A stretch of 64,000 nucleotides of DNA, from contig CAVOXY010000004.1 of NCBI GenBank assembly GCA_963700515.1, positions 1 through 64,000 on the forward strand, given 5' to 3'. The stretch comes from JAJRVM01 sp963700515. Lineage in GTDB: Bacteria; Planctomycetota; Planctomycetia; Pirellulales; Pirellulaceae. This document shows positions 9,152-17,505 of this stretch, piece after piece. The translations under genes and the position numbers were made by a program. The notes under the pieces are model-generated. The model searched no databases. It saw nothing but the letters and a program-made list of their open reading frames with translations, and was not told the DNA's origin. Position 1 is the first letter of the stretch. The number at the start of each line of letters is the position of its first letter.

Positions 9152-11029
9152 GTGGATCCGCCCGACGGCTTCCGGACGCGATTGGCGCCGACCCAGGTGA
9201 CGGTCGACTTCAACGACAGCATCCTGTTGACCTCGCTCGCCGCCGCGGATCTGACGGTCGATGGCGTGCCGGCCACCGGGCGTCACGATCGTCGACGGCA
9301 ACACGGTGATCTTTTCGATCGACGAACCGGACGAGGGTACGCACGACGTGCACATCGCCGCCGGTGCGCTGGTGGACCTGCAGGGCACGCCGCTGGACGA
9401 GTTCACCAGCCATTACACCATCGACCTGACCCCGCCGACGGTCGTCGCCTCGTCGATTCAAGAAGACGACGTGCTCCCGGCCGGCAGCCTGTCGTATCAG
9501 GTGACGTTCAGCGAGCCCATGAACACGGCCAACCTGGACGCCTCGGACTTCCTGCTGCACGGCAATTTTCGGGCGCGGACTATGGCCCAAGCTCGTACAG
9601 CTATGACGCGACCGGGACGATCGCGACGCTTGATTACTCCGGACTCCCTGACGATAGCTACACCCTGACGCTTTACAGCGGCGACGGGGCGTTCGAGGAT
9701 GTGGCAGGCTGGGACCTGGACGGCGAGCCGCTCGCGTGGCCAATCCCGCCCAACGGGTCGGGCGACGGTTACGAGTATGGCGATTTCCACGTGAGCTTTG
9801 TGACCGACGCCGCCACACAGCCGCTGCCCACGCCGCTCGTAGCCGTCCACCCGCTGGGCAGTCTCATCTATCAGACTCCCTACAATCTCGACGGGACCAT
9901 CGTCGACACCGGCATCGGCGATACGGATGATTTCACCATCCACATCGACGGCGGACAGACGCTCACGATTCTGGTCCAGCCTGGATTCAGCCTGCAAGGG
10001 ACGATTGAAGTGCGTGATCCCTCGAACACGCTGGTCGACAGCCCCGTCACGGGCATGTTCGCCGGCAGCGAGGTGATCCTCCAGACCGCTCCGGCCGCCA
10101 CTGCTGGCACGTATACGATTTCAATCAGTGGCGCGGGGTACGTGGGGTTACTATTCGGTGAGCCTGACCCTCAACGCGGCCCTCGAGGAAGAGGCCCATG
10201 GGGGGCGCCGAACAACGACCCGGCCTTGGCCCAGTCGATCGAAGGGAGCTTCATTCCGCTGGTCGGCGGTGCCGACCGCGGCGCTGTTCGCGGTGTCTCG
10301 AGCGACGACGACGTCTACTCCTTCGACCTCTCCACTGGCCAGTCGCTCACGGCAGCCTTGGCGTTTGACGCGTCATTGACCAGCCTCTACGGTCCCCGGA
10401 CCGACTACTATATGGACTCGCCTTGGAACGTCGCTCTCGGCGACGTGAACGGGGACCATCATCTCGACATGGTCACGTCCTCCGGATACTCTTACCTTTC
10501 GATTTTCTCGCTCCGCCTCGGGCTGGGCGATGGGTCGTTCGGCGATTCCAGCACTTTCGGTGACGGTGACGGCGAATACCCATTAGATATCGCCCTGGTG
10601 GACGTCAACAACGACGCTAACCTGGACGTGGTCGCCGCTACTTACTACGGGGGCTATTACAACCGGAGCGTGACCGTCCAGTTAGGCAACGGCGATGGCA
10701 CGTTCCAGAGCCTCGGTCGGCTACTTCGCGGGCTACTACAACTTCGGTGTGGCGGTGGGCGATGTCACGGGCGACGGCGCGCCCGATATTATCACAACCA
10801 ACGACTCCTCTTCCTCCAATTTGTACGTGCTGCCCAACCATGGCGACGGCACCTTCGGTTCCGCCGTCGTCTACACCGTGGCTTCGAGTCCGTGGGACGT
10901 GGCCCTGGCCGATGTCGATGGCGTTACCGGACTGGACATTGTCACCGCGAACTTCTACGGCTTCGGCCAGTCGGTCACCGTCCTGCTGAACCAGGGCGGG
11001 GGAGCCTTCGGGCCGGGTGCCAGCTATGA
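9152..11029 (+). CDS. Giant protein part 6: Ig-like, PPC, FG-GAP
   Basis: The frame is in register for an Ig-like domain (PDGFRTRLAPTQVTVDFNDS), out of register 9278-9570 (the correct peptide, VDGNTVIFSIDEPDEGTHD, lies in another frame), then in register again for GADYGPSSYSYDATGTI, a PPC (IGDTDDFTIHIDGGQT) and, after a short out-of-register stretch at 10138-10200, another PPC and FG-GAP repeats (GDVNGDHHLDMVT, VDVNNDANLDVVA). After about 10712 it is spurious. The 9150-9750 stretch is a near-copy of 5980-6600, so internal duplication built this part. Confidence 0.7.
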   Translation: MDPPDGFRTRLAPTQVTVDFNDSILLTSLAAADLTVDGVPATGRHDRRRQHGDLFDRRTGRGYARRAHRRRCAGGPAGHAAGRVHQPLHHRPDPADGRRLVDSRRRRAPGRQPVVSGDVQRAHEHGQPGRLGLPAARQFSGADYGPSSYSYDATGTIATLDYSGLPDDSYTLTLYSGDGAFEDVAGWDLDGEPLAWPIPPNGSGDGYEYGDFHVSFVTDAATQPLPTPLVAVHPLGSLIYQTPYNLDGTIVDTGIGDTDDFTIHIDGGQTLTILVQPGFSLQGTIEVRDPSNTLVDSPVTGMFAGSEVILQTAPAATAGTYTISISGAGYVGLLFGEPDPQRGPRGRGPWGAPNNDPALAQSIEGSFIPLVGGADRGAVRGVSSDDDVYSFDLSTGQSLTAALAFDASLTSLYGPRTDYYMDSPWNVALGDVNGDHHLDMVTSSGYSYLSIFSLRLGLGDGSFGDSSTFGDGDGEYPLDIALVDVNNDANLDVVAATYYGGYYNRSVTVQLGNGDGTFQSLGRLLRGLLQLRCGGGRCHGRRRARYYHNQRLLFLQFVRAAQPWRRHLRFRRRLHRGFESVGRGPGRCRWRYRTGHCHRELLRLRPVGHRPAEPGRGSLRAGCQL

Positions 11030-13055
11030 CGCGGGCTACTACAACAGCGCTGTCGCCCTGGATGACATTAACGGCGATGGTGCCCCCGACATCGTCACCA
11101 CCAATTATTACGATTCCATGGTTAGCGTTCTCCTCAACAACAACGATGGCACGGGCACTTTTGGATCACCGGCGATTTTCAACGTCGGCGGGTTCTCCGT
11201 CCGCTCCGTCGCCGCGGGGGACGTGAATGGCGACGGCGCACCTGATATCGTCACGGGCCACGAAGCCGGCGCGGTGTCGGTGCTCCTGAACGACGGTGGC
11301 GGTAGCTTCGGCGCTGCTCAAACCGTTGACTCGGTCTACGGCACGTTCGGAGTCGCCCTGGGGGACCTGAACGAGGATGGTCACCTCGATATCGCTGCGG
11401 CTGGCTACTACAGCTCCGCCGTGTCGGTGTTCCTGAATGTGTCGTCCCCGCCGCTACTGACCCTCTACGCCCCAGACGGAACGGAGCTGATCAGCTCGGC
11501 CACCAGCACCGTGGGCTTCGACGTTCTGCTCACCGGCTTTGTCGCGTCCGAGACGGGAACATATACCCTCCGCGTTTCCTCGCCGGCCGTCCCTCGCAGC
11601 TACAGCCTGTTCGTCACTCGTGACGCTGTCCTGGACATCGAGGAGAACGACACGATTGGCACAGCCCAGCAACTGCTGGCCGGCCGCGTCGGTGGCGCCT
11701 TGGGTGCTGTCCAACCGGTGACGGATGAGGATTGGTACGCGGTGGACGTCGCGGCGGACTACGTGCTGCGGTTGACGACCAGCACGCCAGCCGACGGCCC
11801 TGGTGAGTTCGGGAACCTTTTGAACCCGCACATCGAACTGTACGGCCCTAACGGCAACCTCGTCGCTACCGGAACCGTCCTGGGCGATGGCCGCAACGAG
11901 CGCATCGAGTACCTGGCGACGATCGCGGGTACATACCGGGTCCGCGTCCTCTCGGAAGACAGCACAACGGGCGAGTATTTTATGAGTGCGACTGCCGACG
12001 CGCCGTTGATGGCCACTGGAGTCGCCGTGAGCGGGGTGCGGGGCCAGCCACTTAGCGGCGTGGTCGTGGCTACATTCACGGATGCCGATCCCGACAGCAT
12101 GACTACCGACTTCACGGTCATGATTAACTGGGGCGACGGCAGCCCGACCGAACTTGGCACCATCACCCCCCTGGGCGGCGGCGCCTTCGCCGTCACAGGT
12201 AGCCACACCTACACCGACGAGTCTGACGACGGCAAGAAGAATCACGGCAAGGGAGCGTACACCATCAGCGTGGTCATCCTTGACATGGGTGGTGCCTCCG
12301 CGAGCGTCCAGAGCAAGGCAACGATCAGCATTGCGGCCATCCAGGACGATCCTCTCAATCCGGGTAAAAAAGTGCTGGTCATTGGCGGTAGCACGAACGA
12401 CGATCGGATCAGCATCGACCGAGGGCGTCGTTCGGGTACCATCGAAGTCACGATCGACGGGAAAGGCAAGGGTCATTCCGACTGGACAAGCACGTTCAGT
12501 GGTTCTTTTAGCCGGATCATCGTTTATGGTCAGGCGGGCGACGACGACATCGAGGTAGCGGACAAGATCAGCACATCGGCGTGGCTCTACGGCGGCGACG
12601 GCAACGACAAACTCTCGGGAGGTAGTGGTCCCAATGTCCTGCTGGGCGGCGCTGGCAGAGACAAACTTATTGGCGGCAGCAAACGTGACCTGATGATCGG
12701 GGGCACGGGGCGCGATAAGGTCGTCGGCAACGCTGGCGACGACATCCTGATCGGCGGCACGACCTCGTTCGACGCCTGGGAGGCAGCGCTGTATGCCATC
12801 ATGAGCGAGTGGACCTCCGGCCGCACTTACGCCGCCCGCGTCGCCAACCTCGGCGGCACCGGTAGCGGTCCCCGCCTGAACGGGAATTACTTCCTCCAGG
12901 CGTCGGGCCCAGCCCAAACAGTGTTCGACGACGGCGACAAAGACACCCTGACAGGGTCCGCGGGCAAGGATTGGTTCTTCGCCAACTACCAAGGCGGCGG
13001 CGTGCTGGATAAGATCACCGATTTCGTCACCGGAGAGACCAAGAACGACCTGTAG
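10695..13055 (+). CDS. Giant protein part 7: FG-GAP, PKD, RTX C-terminus
   Basis: This is the C-terminal part in one frame, in register from about 10712. FG-GAP/VCBS repeats with DVTGDGAPDIIT, DINGDGAPDIVT and DVNGDGAPDIVTG loops (DxDxDG-type calcium sites) occupy about 250 residues. A PPC domain (DEDWYAVDVAADYVLRLTT), a PKD-like domain (MINWGDGSPTELG, SHTYTDES) and glycine-rich RTX-like repeats (GGDGNDKLSGG, GGAGRDKLIGG, GNAGDDILIGG; about 12590-12770) follow. It ends in KITDFVTGETKNDL, like many RTX tails. Such a tail usually suggests calcium-dependent folding after type I export; no export genes are adjacent. Confidence 0.8.
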   Translation: MARSRASVGYFAGYYNFGVAVGDVTGDGAPDIITTNDSSSSNLYVLPNHGDGTFGSAVVYTVASSPWDVALADVDGVTGLDIVTANFYGFGQSVTVLLNQGGGAFGPGASYDAGYYNSAVALDDINGDGAPDIVTTNYYDSMVSVLLNNNDGTGTFGSPAIFNVGGFSVRSVAAGDVNGDGAPDIVTGHEAGAVSVLLNDGGGSFGAAQTVDSVYGTFGVALGDLNEDGHLDIAAAGYYSSAVSVFLNVSSPPLLTLYAPDGTELISSATSTVGFDVLLTGFVASETGTYTLRVSSPAVPRSYSLFVTRDAVLDIEENDTIGTAQQLLAGRVGGALGAVQPVTDEDWYAVDVAADYVLRLTTSTPADGPGEFGNLLNPHIELYGPNGNLVATGTVLGDGRNERIEYLATIAGTYRVRVLSEDSTTGEYFMSATADAPLMATGVAVSGVRGQPLSGVVVATFTDADPDSMTTDFTVMINWGDGSPTELGTITPLGGGAFAVTGSHTYTDESDDGKKNHGKGAYTISVVILDMGGASASVQSKATISIAAIQDDPLNPGKKVLVIGGSTNDDRISIDRGRRSGTIEVTIDGKGKGHSDWTSTFSGSFSRIIVYGQAGDDDIEVADKISTSAWLYGGDGNDKLSGGSGPNVLLGGAGRDKLIGGSKRDLMIGGTGRDKVVGNAGDDILIGGTTSFDAWEAALYAIMSEWTSGRTYAARVANLGGTGSGPRLNGNYFLQASGPAQTVFDDGDKDTLTGSAGKDWFFANYQGGGVLDKITDFVTGETKNDL

Positions 13056-13090
13056 AGGGGAAAGGGATGTTCCCGAGGAGTCGTGACCAG

Positions 13091-13335
13091 CATCACCCCG
13101 CGCCCCACGTAGTAGCTGAGCCCGCCGAGGGCTCAGCAGTGGTGAGCCTAGGAAGAGGGCATCACCCCGCGGCCCACGTAGTAGCTGAGCCCGCCGAGGG
13201 CTCAGCAGTGGTGAGCCTAGGAAGAGGGCATCACCCCGCGGCCCACGTAGTAGCTGAGCCCGCCGAGGGCTCAGCAGTGGTGAGCCTAGGAAGAGGGCAT
13301 CACGCTGCGCCCCACGTAGTAGCTGAGCCCGCCGG
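13091..13335. repeat. 69-bp tandem repeat with internal hairpin, 3.5 copies
   Basis: Units start at 13091, 13160, 13229 and 13298 (partial). Each complete unit contains a perfect 9-bp hairpin, GCTGAGCCC-gccga-GGGCTCAGC, beside CACGTAGTA. Units are almost identical. They lie between the convergent giant gene and pfp, so transcripts from both sides would fold there. The 69-bp length also keeps a frame open, but no coding role is evident. Confidence 0.9.
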
Positions 13336-13446
13336 GCGAGCAAGTTTCCATCCAGGCAGCGGCATGCCGAGTCCGGTGCGATCCGCCGCCGGAATCGTGT
13401 TGTCCGCCGACGCGCGAAACAATCGGCGGTGTGTTTCGGTCTCGAT

Positions 13447-13516
13447 AATATGCCGGTGTGATGGCCTGTCTGGGTCTCGACCGAGGGGGCGCGTTGGTAT
13501 GACGGTAGCGGACCAG
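13447..13516 (+). repeat. Dispersed repeat family B, copy 2
   Basis: It carries ATGCCGGTGTGATGG, TCTCGACCGAGGGGG, GTTGGTATGACGG and TAGCGGACCAG. It is closest to the inverted copy near 62770-62850 and also matches 573-642. Confidence 0.65.
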
Positions 13517-13600
13517 TCGTTCCCCCACCGGCGCGGGGCCGGTGGCGGGAGGAGGGGCTGCCTTCGATGGTGAATATTCTGGATTCGACAGCGTTTGCCG

Positions 13601-14914
13601 TCAGTCGTTCACGTAAGTCTCGAGGAATCGAGCCAATTGGTGGAAGTCTGAGTCGGGTCGCACGTACCGCACGATCGTCACGAGGGTCTCCGGATCGACC
13701 AGCGTCGAGAACGGTACATAGTGCAGGTCGAGCTGACCCGAGACGGAGACCATCACGCCGCTGCGTTGCTCCTCCACCAGCGCTCGATAAGCCCCGACAC
13801 CGAGTTGGCTGCCTAACATCACATCGAACGCTTGCGGGCGAGCACATCGCGATTCGTAGCCGAGCTGCAGGCCTTTCACGCGTTTCTTCTTACCCGTTTG
13901 CCGCGCGTATTCGGCACTGATCAACCGGCTGAACAGCTCACTGAGGTTAATGTGTGAAATACTCAGATGGCCGTGCTCGTCCCGCGGTACGTCTCGGACA
14001 TACTCGTAAGGAAGGAGTTCGGCCAGCCCTTCGGCCACTACGATCACTCCATACCCCTTCCCTTCCGATTCTTCCCGCACGCGCATGGTGGCGACGATCC
14101 GCTTGATCGTCTCGTCGATGTTCATGGCCGACCGAGTGGACGTCTCACCGGTCTGGGGATGCGTAATTTCCTCTTCCACCCGGTACTTGCCGGTGATGTC
14201 TTCCACACTCACCACCAAGCTGGCTTCGCCGGCCACGGCAGCACCGTAGGCGATCCAACCGGCACTGCGACCCATCGTTTCGGCCAGGAAGTAGTTGTTC
14301 GTCGATTCCGCGTCCGCCAGCAGATTGCGGATTTCACCAGCCAAGACCTCCACGGCCGTGAAATAGCCAAATGTGAAGTCGATCCCCATGTAGTCGTTGT
14401 CAATCGTCTTGGGGACATGAACGACCGGAATCTTCTTGCTCCCCTCGGGAAGCCGATCTTGAAACATCTGGAACTTATTGGCCGTCTTCAGCGTGTCGTC
14501 CCCGCCGATCGAAACGAGCGCATCCACGCCCACTGAGCAAAGCGCCTCGTAGACCGTCTTGAGGGCCGTCGTCTTCGCCGGGTCGTTCAAGTCGGCCTTG
14601 CAGGTGACGTGTTTGCCCGGATTGGTGCGTGCCGAACCGATCATGATCCCCTGGCTGTTACGCGTGCGCTTCAGTCGTGCGTGATCCAGCACCAAGTAAT
14701 CGCGGCCGGCCTGCAGCGGATGGTTCGGGCCAAATTCGACTAAATTCGAGTATCCATAAAGAATGCCGAGGACTTCGATGTCGTTGCGCAGGAACGAGAC
14801 CGCAGCGGTCGAGATCACTGCGTTGGCAGCCGGGGCCGGGCCACCGGCAAATAGAATTGCCGCGCGCTTGAAGTTGTGATGGACTTTGGGGGGACGCGAC
14901 AGGGTGGTCGGCAT
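13601..14914 (-). CDS. pfp: PPi-dependent 6-phosphofructokinase
   Basis: Phosphorylates fructose 6-phosphate in glycolysis, probably reversibly with pyrophosphate. The 437-residue protein has the PFK fold: FAGGPAPAANAVI near residue 22, GGDDT near 138, PKTIDNDY near 168 and ETMGRSAGWIA near 213. The second Asp of GGDDT and the Lys of PKTIDND are the residues that mark PPi-dependent enzymes; ATP enzymes normally have Gly at both positions. The start ATG has AGGAG upstream (CAGGAGAATGAGATT). It stands alone, convergent with the giant gene. Donor specificity is inferred from these residues. Confidence 0.92.
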   Translation of the reverse strand: MPTTLSRPPKVHHNFKRAAILFAGGPAPAANAVISTAAVSFLRNDIEVLGILYGYSNLVEFGPNHPLQAGRDYLVLDHARLKRTRNSQGIMIGSARTNPGKHVTCKADLNDPAKTTALKTVYEALCSVGVDALVSIGGDDTLKTANKFQMFQDRLPEGSKKIPVVHVPKTIDNDYMGIDFTFGYFTAVEVLAGEIRNLLADAESTNNYFLAETMGRSAGWIAYGAAVAGEASLVVSVEDITGKYRVEEEITHPQTGETSTRSAMNIDETIKRIVATMRVREESEGKGYGVIVVAEGLAELLPYEYVRDVPRDEHGHLSISHINLSELFSRLISAEYARQTGKKKRVKGLQLGYESRCARPQAFDVMLGSQLGVGAYRALVEEQRSGVMVSVSGQLDLHYVPFSTLVDPETLVTIVRYVRPDSDFHQLARFLETYVND

Positions 14915-15644
14915 AATCTCATTCTCCTGAAAGGCTCATCCGACGCATGCCATGCGCGGGAATCAGTAGAGGAACCAACAAAGATGCTGCATCGCCAGAC
15001 CGTGTCTATCGGGCCGCGCGGTGCCTGTTCGTGGTACGGTGCCGCCCCGCAATGCGGCACACACCGGCCACGCGCCGTGCACGTCCGGCAACACTCCGCA
15101 ATCCATGATTCTCGACGTCAAGCTCAGAAGGTCAACCGGCCATGGAGCAGGAATCCGGCGGCCGAAATTGTGCCTGCAGCAGTGGTCGGAGGCAACACCC
15201 TGGCGTGCCAACCAAGCCGCCGAGCGCAATGCTCTAATTCCCGCCTCAATCCACATCTCTCGGCGCGATTTGCTGACATAATCCTCGCTGTGGAGGCCTT
15301 TCGACGCGCCGCCTGGCCATGGCATCACGATCGCATGGCGGGAGTCTGTACCCAACGGACGAAGGTACTGGTGAGGCGGTAAGATGCCATGCCGGGAGAC
15401 CGACTCCCCCTGCGGCCACCAGCGAAGAGCTGTTTCACCACCAAGCCCGCACGGCTGCTCGCTCGAAGCAAGCGTTCATCCCTCCAGTGACGCCCACTGA
15501 CGGCGCTTGCCGCAAGCAAAGGGGGGTGCTGCTCGAGGATGACAACAAATCACCATCGCTTTGAACACCACCCAAATCCTCCCCGACACTCAGCCGCGTT
15601 CGGGCAGCCAACCCGACGCGGCAGAGCGGCACCCGCACACACCA
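14915..15644. other. Intergenic, no gene recognised
   Basis: Short open frames occur on both strands but none has a domain, a good ribosome binding site or plausible composition. No strong repeat or hairpin was seen. Confidence 0.5.
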
Positions 15645-16334
15645 TCAGTCCGCACAGAGCCAGTGATATGTCCAGATCGGATTGCCGCAGATGGAACACT
15701 GGTCCGCATTGTCAAGCGGGCGACCATGACATTCGTGGCAATCACCAATCGCAGGCAACCAAAGCATCTGACGGTTTCGCAACTCGGCAGCGTCCAAGTG
15801 GTTGCCGAAGGCAATCGCTGTCACAATGCGGACAGACAGGGGGAAGAGTCGGTACAGAATGAGCGGTGCGAGCCGGGCTTCTGGGAATACGTTCTCCAGA
15901 TTACGGGAAAAGCTCAGTCGCAACTCGTCTTCGGACATGGCCAAGTAATGGCGAATGCGACGACGCCACTTCATGTCGTTCAACGCTTCGCCCAGACAGA
16001 GATGACCGAGCCAATTCACAAACCACTTCATGTCGCTGCGCATGTACTGGCGATCGCGTACGGCCAACGTGGCAACGGAAACTTGAAATGACTCGATCTC
16101 GCGTTTCGCCATCTGCTCGCTTTCTTCGACCGAGATCGGCAGCAACATCGAGTCGTTCCCCACGTTGGACTGCACGTCGTCATGAATGCGCTGGAACAGG
16201 ACCGCACGCAACGAGTTCAAACCAAAAACGAGGCTGTGAGTGACTTGTTCGGCAGACAGATGGGGCTCCTGTTTAGCGAGTTGGGAAGCCGCAGCAGTGC
16301 GTCGAGCAAGGCACTCTGGTAAGTGCTTTTCCAT
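15645..16334 (-). CDS. Hypothetical protein with C-terminal zinc ribbon
   Basis: About 229 residues from ATG 16334 (MEKHLPECLARR); the frame is open further upstream but those codons do not look coding. The N-terminal two thirds is helical and charged, with no family I recognise. The C-terminus has CHECHGRP and, 11 residues later, CSICGNPIW, a four-cysteine zinc-ribbon pattern that may bind nucleic acid or protein. The start is uncertain because only a weak GGGTGA precedes it. It is divergent from the acyl carrier protein gene, with about 365 bp between. Confidence 0.6.
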   Translation of the reverse strand: MEKHLPECLARRTAAASQLAKQEPHLSAEQVTHSLVFGLNSLRAVLFQRIHDDVQSNVGNDSMLLPISVEESEQMAKREIESFQVSVATLAVRDRQYMRSDMKWFVNWLGHLCLGEALNDMKWRRRIRHYLAMSEDELRLSFSRNLENVFPEARLAPLILYRLFPLSVRIVTAIAFGNHLDAAELRNRQMLWLPAIGDCHECHGRPLDNADQCSICGNPIWTYHWLCAD

Positions 16335-16699
16335 GTCATCACCCGCGATAGAAGAGGTATGGTGCTGCAACCGAGCGACGCGGTAGAATCCTCCTCCTAG
16401 CATACACCAGTTTGCGTGCCGATTTCCATGCCTTGCCGAAATGAACAACGGGTCGATCGCCCGAGATGTGCTCCCCACCTCGCCGCCCCACAGTGCGGAT
16501 GCCCTCCCTCCGCGATGGTTCCGAGGCCGTGAAGTACCATCAATCTGCGACGGAGATGCCGTTGAAGAGATTGGCTTTGCCGGAGATCAAGCCAGTGGAC
16601 TGGCTATTTTGGAAAAAATAGGCAAAGCAGATTTCAATCGAGTTGTCGTCCGCTACGATAACCAAAGGAGACCGCGCCTCTCGCACAAACGGATTGGAG

Positions 16700-16948
16700 A
16701 TGCCCATGCCGACGAGCCAGATCCAGACCCAGTTGCTGGCACTTATCCATACGAAAACCGGTGTCCTGCCTGAGGTTAACGACACGTTTGATGCGCTGAA
16801 AATCGACTCGCTGGGCATGGCAGAATTGACCGCCGAGATCGAAAAGGCATTTGGCATCCGCATTGGCGAGGACATCATGGGAGTGGCCAACGTCCAAGAA
16901 CTGGTCACATATGTGGAGCGGAAATCCTCAGGCTCCGGCCCCATTTGA
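16700..16948 (+). CDS. Acyl carrier protein
   Basis: A small acidic four-helix carrier of 82 residues. The phosphopantetheine site is the Ser of KIDSLGMAEL, with the usual FGIRIGEDIMG after it. The start at ATG 16700 (MPMPTSQIQ) follows GGATTGGAG. Unlike the housekeeping acpP it has no fab neighbours, so it may serve a specialised acyl pathway; a partner cannot be named from this window. Confidence 0.85.
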   Translation: MPMPTSQIQTQLLALIHTKTGVLPEVNDTFDALKIDSLGMAELTAEIEKAFGIRIGEDIMGVANVQELVTYVERKSSGSGPI

Positions 16949-17048
16949 TTTGTTCGTGTCTTGCTCGGATACGCGGCGTGAGTGTTTGCGGACAGAGTAC
17001 AGCCAGGCCTTCTCCGCATCGCGCGGTGCGACCGCGCACGATCTCTTA

Positions 17049-17206
17049 GGGACGACTCAAAAACAACTTCGGCAGTTCTCCAATCGGGTGGCACTGGCTG
17101 AGCGAGCGGAGAGAGTTTTGCCATCCTCAAGAGACTTCAATCGCGAGCGGAGCCAGTGTGCCGGAGACTGAAACAGACGTCGAATCACGGAAGTTATTTA
17201 TGAGCG
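17049..17206 (+). repeat. Dispersed repeat family A, copy 1 (~155 bp)
   Basis: It starts GGGACGACTCA, contains CTCCAATCGGGTGGCACTGG, then AAGAGACTTCA and GCGAGCGGAGCCAGTG, and ends AGTTATTTATG. The same series occurs at 37577-37725. Inside, CACTGGCTnnGCnnGCG appears inverted downstream, so each copy could fold. Confidence 0.85.
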
Positions 17207-17505
17207 GTGCCTTATCTGCCTAGGCCGCTTCGAGGTCACGACGGAATCGTGCTGCGGCAGTCTTGGCGACCCATCCTCAGCGAGCAGGAAGGCCGGAAAC
17301 CGGCCAATTCACCTCGGGAGGGATGCCAGACACGACACACTACCCCCCCCACGATCAGGGGTCAGCGGGCAGGCCGAAGGGTAATTATGGCAGTTTAGCC
17401 CGATTATATCGGCTGTGCCATAAATTCTGTGGCGGAGGACTATTCTGGTCGAACCTAATATTCGGGTGGATATTGCGTTCAGAATCCTCGTGAGAGACCC
17501 CGACG
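17207..17505. other. Leader region of the BBP7 gene
   Basis: No gene is seen. The last 100 bp are AT-rich compared with the flanks and may hold the promoter of the barrel gene. No clear -35/-10 pair was recognised. Confidence 0.4.

Larger units (their letters stand above)
1565..13055 (+). other. Reconstructed giant mosaic surface protein gene
   Basis: One secreted or cell-surface protein of about 3,830 residues is inferred. Homologous modules continue across every break in alternating frames, and the first strong start (ATG 1565, GAGGT upstream) and last stop (13055) bracket a single architecture. In order: LEPR-XLL-like export motif, right-handed beta-helix, Calx-beta-like segment, PPC domains, two beta-propellers, paired bacterial Ig-like domains, LamG-like domain, a second Ig/PPC block, FG-GAP/VCBS repeats, PPC, PKD-like domain and RTX-like glycine-rich calcium repeats. 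Frame breaks lie near 4196, 4525, 4701, 7518, 8432, 8640-8690, 8883-9040, 9278, 9570, 10138, 10200 and 10712. Several are single-base losses or gains beside CCC or GGG. Adhesion or matrix function is inference. Confidence 0.75.

Noticed and set aside
13091..13335. CRISPR array
   Set aside because: Repeats are contiguous 69-bp units without unique spacers.
13067..13573. Plus-strand open frame over the 69-bp repeats
   Set aside because: Only translated tandem repeat plus a dispersed repeat; no start signal or family.
11454..13847. 797-codon open frame on the minus strand
   Set aside because: It lies opposite the C-terminal part of the giant gene and the 69-bp repeats; no domain or coherent motif. 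An open frame from GC-rich codon bias.
15645..16478. Longer 277-residue version of the zinc-ribbon protein
   Set aside because: The first 48 codons lack coding character and a ribosome site; ATG 16334 fits better.
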